A program made the position numbers and the translations under genes. From Sipunculus nudus (lineage: Eukaryota; Annelida; Sipuncula; Golfingiida; Sipunculidae): a stretch of DNA of 64,000 nucleotides. The stretch is from assembly GCA_026874595.1 (NCBI GenBank), contig CM049308.1, positions 81,452,124 through 81,516,123 of the forward strand, read 5' to 3'. Below the pieces are notes generated by a model. The model was not told the DNA's origin, made no database searches, and saw only the letters and a list, made by a program, of their open reading frames with translations. Below, piece by piece: positions 61,024 through 64,000 of the stretch (the stretch's first letter is position 1; each line of letters opens with the position of its first letter).

Positions 61024-62130
61024 ACACAAGGGACCCATGTGTCACGGCGCTCAGCTGGAGTTTGAAATTTTTGCAAATACAAAATATGCAAAATATTCTA
61101 TTGTAATGTTTTTTATATGTATATAAGCATATGAGAAGCTAAGAGGAAAGGGGCCCTCCTACTTGGTTATAGTAAAGTTCTAAATAGTGACTGCAATACT
61201 AATACTCTGACAAGACTGTCATGAAGAAAAACAGTAAAACTTTTGAGATACTGTGATGCATATGAAAAACTTACGAATGGACAATCAAGTGGACAGAATG
61301 GACTAAAACCTAATTTCACTTTCAAGGGAGTAATGCATTTCAATTTTAATTAAAGCCTATTTTTTTAGCATATCCACTGTTTCCATTTATAGTTTTTATC
61401 AGATTCATTTTTTATTTATATGTAAAAAAAATCTGAAAATATAAGTTAAAATATCAGAATTCTAAGTTGCAATCATTATTTATCCAGAGTTTTAGCTCAT
61501 ATTGGGTCATATTATGCATACACATATATTTTATTATTCATAAATCACAAATATTTAAACTGAATTTAAAAGAAAATAATGTGCACAAAATGGCAACTTC
61601 AAGATTATTCCTTAATTCACTATTAAAAAGTTTTGTACATTGGAGTTTTCAGTACATGCTTAATTTTATTCACCAAAATAAAAGATTCAATAGATTTGAT
61701 AAAACAAAAACATATTTTCAAATAAAGTATACACACTGTGTACATTTGATAAAATAAAAACATATTTTCAAATAAAGTATACACACTGTTGGTTGAATGA
61801 GGGACAAACAATATCACTGTGCTAATTACTATCTCAGCTATAATTTATTACTGGAATAAATAGTCAATTTTACCCCTGGTGAAGTTTTTACTCTTCTGAA
61901 GTAAGGAATTACTTATCTGATGAACTTCCACACTTTCATAGCAATACATGACTTCATGGACACAATTAAATGTAAACTTTAATCACTGTAACCCTGGTTT
62001 TACAACACAAAATCTAAAATGTAGCATGTCCAAGAATAAGAATGAATCAAATACAGAAAATTATAACATTCATCTAGTTTATGCACCATCTGGGAGGGGG
62101 TGTGCAGGGCAGAGGGGAATCCTGTTGGCA
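61024..62130 (+). mobile_element. 5' arm of hairpin-ended element (paralogue of 34452-35290)
   Basis: It starts ACACAAGGGACCCATGTGTC, with GCTCAGCTG. It aligns with 34452-35290 in two blocks separated by about 240 extra bases here (about 61340-61600). A 45-bp segment (TTTGATAAAACAAAAACATA...) is duplicated in tandem near 61697-61790. No core or 3' hairpin follows, so it is 3'-truncated. Confidence 0.72.
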
Positions 62131-62439
62131 TATTGCATCAATTTGTCATTGAATGTTTCTGATATCCTATGATTTCATTAAATGTACGCCTAATTTGAAA
62201 TAGGCTACATAAATTTGATTTAAATCAATTTCAAAACAGCTTATATATGCACTTGCAATTTATAAAATATAATATTTAAAATAAAGAAAGACAAACATCA
62301 GCTAGGCTTCGCAAACTAATCTTGGCAGTCTCAATTCGACTTACCATGCTTCATCTTCTAAGCCAGTTGCAGTTCATGGATGGTTGCACTAGGCATATTC
62401 AAGATTGATTATTGACAGCATCCAGACAGCGTGATCATT
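62131..62439. other. Unique AT-rich spacer
   Basis: Nothing was seen. Confidence 0.5.
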
Positions 62440-63300
62440 TGTTAAAGGCTATATTCACCACGCATTCAAGTGGTAGGTGGGGCCACCTGTCTGGTCTACC
62501 AGAAATTTTCCATGATGAATAGACATGCCAAATTTAAGGCCAATACCTTGTGCCACTCCGGAGATATGCGCAATTTTCACCGAATGTACATATATTAATG
62601 GACACCACGGCAAAATGATTGCAGATTGCACCACCAGTCTTATGTACAAGATGGAGGAGTCCAAGATCTATGGATATGCACAATTTCAGGCCAATAGGCC
62701 GAATCACTCCTGATAAAAGGGCATTAATTTATTTTACAAATAGGGAAGGTAGGTGGCGTTACCGGTCTGGTCTACGAGAATATTTTCAACAATGAATGAA
62801 CATGCCAAATTTCAGACAAATACCCTGATTCACTCCAGAGATAAAAGCAATTTTCACTGAAAGCACATATACAAATCGACGCAATGGCAAAAAAATTGCA
62901 GATGGCACCACCAGTCTTATGTACGAGATGGAGGAGTCCCAAGATCTATGGATATGCACAATTTCAGGTCAATAGGGCAAATCATTCATGAGAAAAGGGC
63001 ATTAATTTATTCTATAAAAACAGGAAGGTAGGTGGCGCCACCTGCCTGGTTTTTGAGAAAACTTTCTAAGATCAATAGACATGTCAAATTTCAGATCAAT
63101 ACCTTGAACCACTCCAGAGATATGAACAATTTTTTACCCAAAGCACTTGTACAGATTTATAGACGCCACGGCAAACAACTGCAGATGTCGCCATCAGTCT
63201 TGAATACAAAATGGAGGTATTCAAGATCAATGTACATGCATAATTTCAGCCCAATCTGTCCATAAGTTTTAGACTTTTAATGCTCACAGTACTGTCAAGT
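62440..63300. repeat. 280-bp tandem modules with GGTGGCGCCACC-type palindromes, 3 copies
   Basis: GTAGGTGGSGCCACCTGYCTGG recurs at about 62475, 62752 and 63029, each followed by ..CATGCCAAATTTMAG and a second ACCACCAGTCTTATGTA-type site about 160 bp on. The third copy has the perfect palindrome (63031-63042). Confidence 0.85.
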
Positions 63301-64000
63301 GGCAATGATAGGGTATTAAAAGGCAAAAAAAAAATAGAAAGACAGAAGGTGGTGCCACCTGTCTTCTGCAAAAGACAAAGCTATCCAAGATCTTTGGTCA
63401 ATTTGATTTTTGAACCAATCCATGCATCCCTCATTTAGACATATTTATGATTTTGTGTGATTTTCACTATATATCATCATATGGCAACATTCATGGTCAA
63501 GGCTACTCTAATAGGAAAGGCCATGACCCCAATTTAAATATACAGCATCATCCCAAGTGACCCCATGTCTATGTATATGCATAATATGAAAGAAATCTGT
63601 CCATTAGTTTTTGATTTAAAATGCTCACAGTATTGTTAAGTGGCAATGAAGGGGGTATTAAACGGCACAAAAACAAGTAAAGGATACTAGGTTGCGCTAC
63701 CAGTTTCCATTACATGACAACACTATCCAAGATCTTCGGTTGAGTTGATTTTTGGATCAATCCATGCAAGATTTCTTGAGATATTTAGCAATTTGTGTGA
63801 TTTTCCCCCAAAATGGACCTATTCAAGGTCAAGGTCACTCACCTAGTGAAGGTCATGACCCTATTTTAAATAGGCTTCATCCTCTCACCCATATCCATGC
63901 ACGTGTCAGGCTTGGTAAAGATCCGTAAATATTTTTTGAGTTATCGCGTCCAAACAAAATCTCTGTGGCAGCAGCGGCCACGGTGGAGGCGGCAGTCACG
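63301..64000 (+). mobile_element. Right arm of the 27816-31290 element family, cut by the window end
   Basis: GGCAATGAAGGGGGTATTAA, ACGGCACAAAAACAAGTAAA, TTCAAGGTCAAGGTCACTCA and the closing GTTATCGCG with GGC-rich text align with 30690-31240. In this copy 280-bp modules lie upstream of the arm in place of the 288-bp array. The 3' hairpin would be just past base 64000. Confidence 0.75.

Overview
The window is AT-rich eukaryotic, non-coding DNA. It most resembles repeat-dense intergenic or intronic sequence of a marine invertebrate, probably a mollusc and perhaps a bivalve. That assignment is an inference from the repeat types: modular elements with tandem cores, GACG/ACGG-type microsatellites and 3' hairpins (like the pearl/HINE class known from oysters and clams), TA-flanked CpG-rich inverted-repeat elements, and a tRNA-derived SINE. 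I recognise no conserved protein-coding gene, rRNA or functional tRNA. The longest open frames (up to 126 codons) are in repeats or have no recognisable domain.

Layout. 1-5050 is a 62-bp satellite with higher-order duplications (offsets of 2231 and 704 bp). 5197-6275 holds two dispersed repeat fragments. 6276-13263 is mostly unique AT-rich sequence with a hAT-like MITE (9763-10229), a GAGTCC-rich repeat and a 61-bp minisatellite. 13264-14235 contains a speculative four-exon chain for a 67-residue, possibly secreted peptide. 14452-18995 holds two modular hairpin-ended elements, the second split by a 1.4-kb TA-flanked element (17325-18727). 20296-27500 is a series of tandem-module repeats (233, 180, about 124 and about 560 bp). 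27816-31290 is one long element with matching 13-bp subterminal inverted repeats and about nine 288-bp units, most of them carrying clustered AGGTCA nuclear-receptor half-sites. 32649-32865 is a small G/C-tract MITE. 33890-36107, 39150-39741, 43582-45701, 46454-49084, 56229-57312 and 61024-62130 are members of one hairpin-ended superfamily. Between them lie a CpG-rich TIR element (41370-41794), a SINE (42913-43204), a 28-bp palindromic minisatellite (53581-53836) and several microsatellites. 62440-64000 repeats modules also seen at 30690-31240 and runs off the window.

How the parts fit together: there is no operon-like or pathway relationship. The structure comes from repeats inserted into repeats. 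Three nested insertions can be dated relative to their hosts because paralogous host copies show the empty site. Unrelated tandem cores share the same 3' end (a hairpin ending GCTAAAAA after a GACGGAC-type microsatellite), which suggests module exchange or a common transposition machinery acting in trans. Boundaries quoted for dispersed repeats are eye alignments and may be off by tens of bases.
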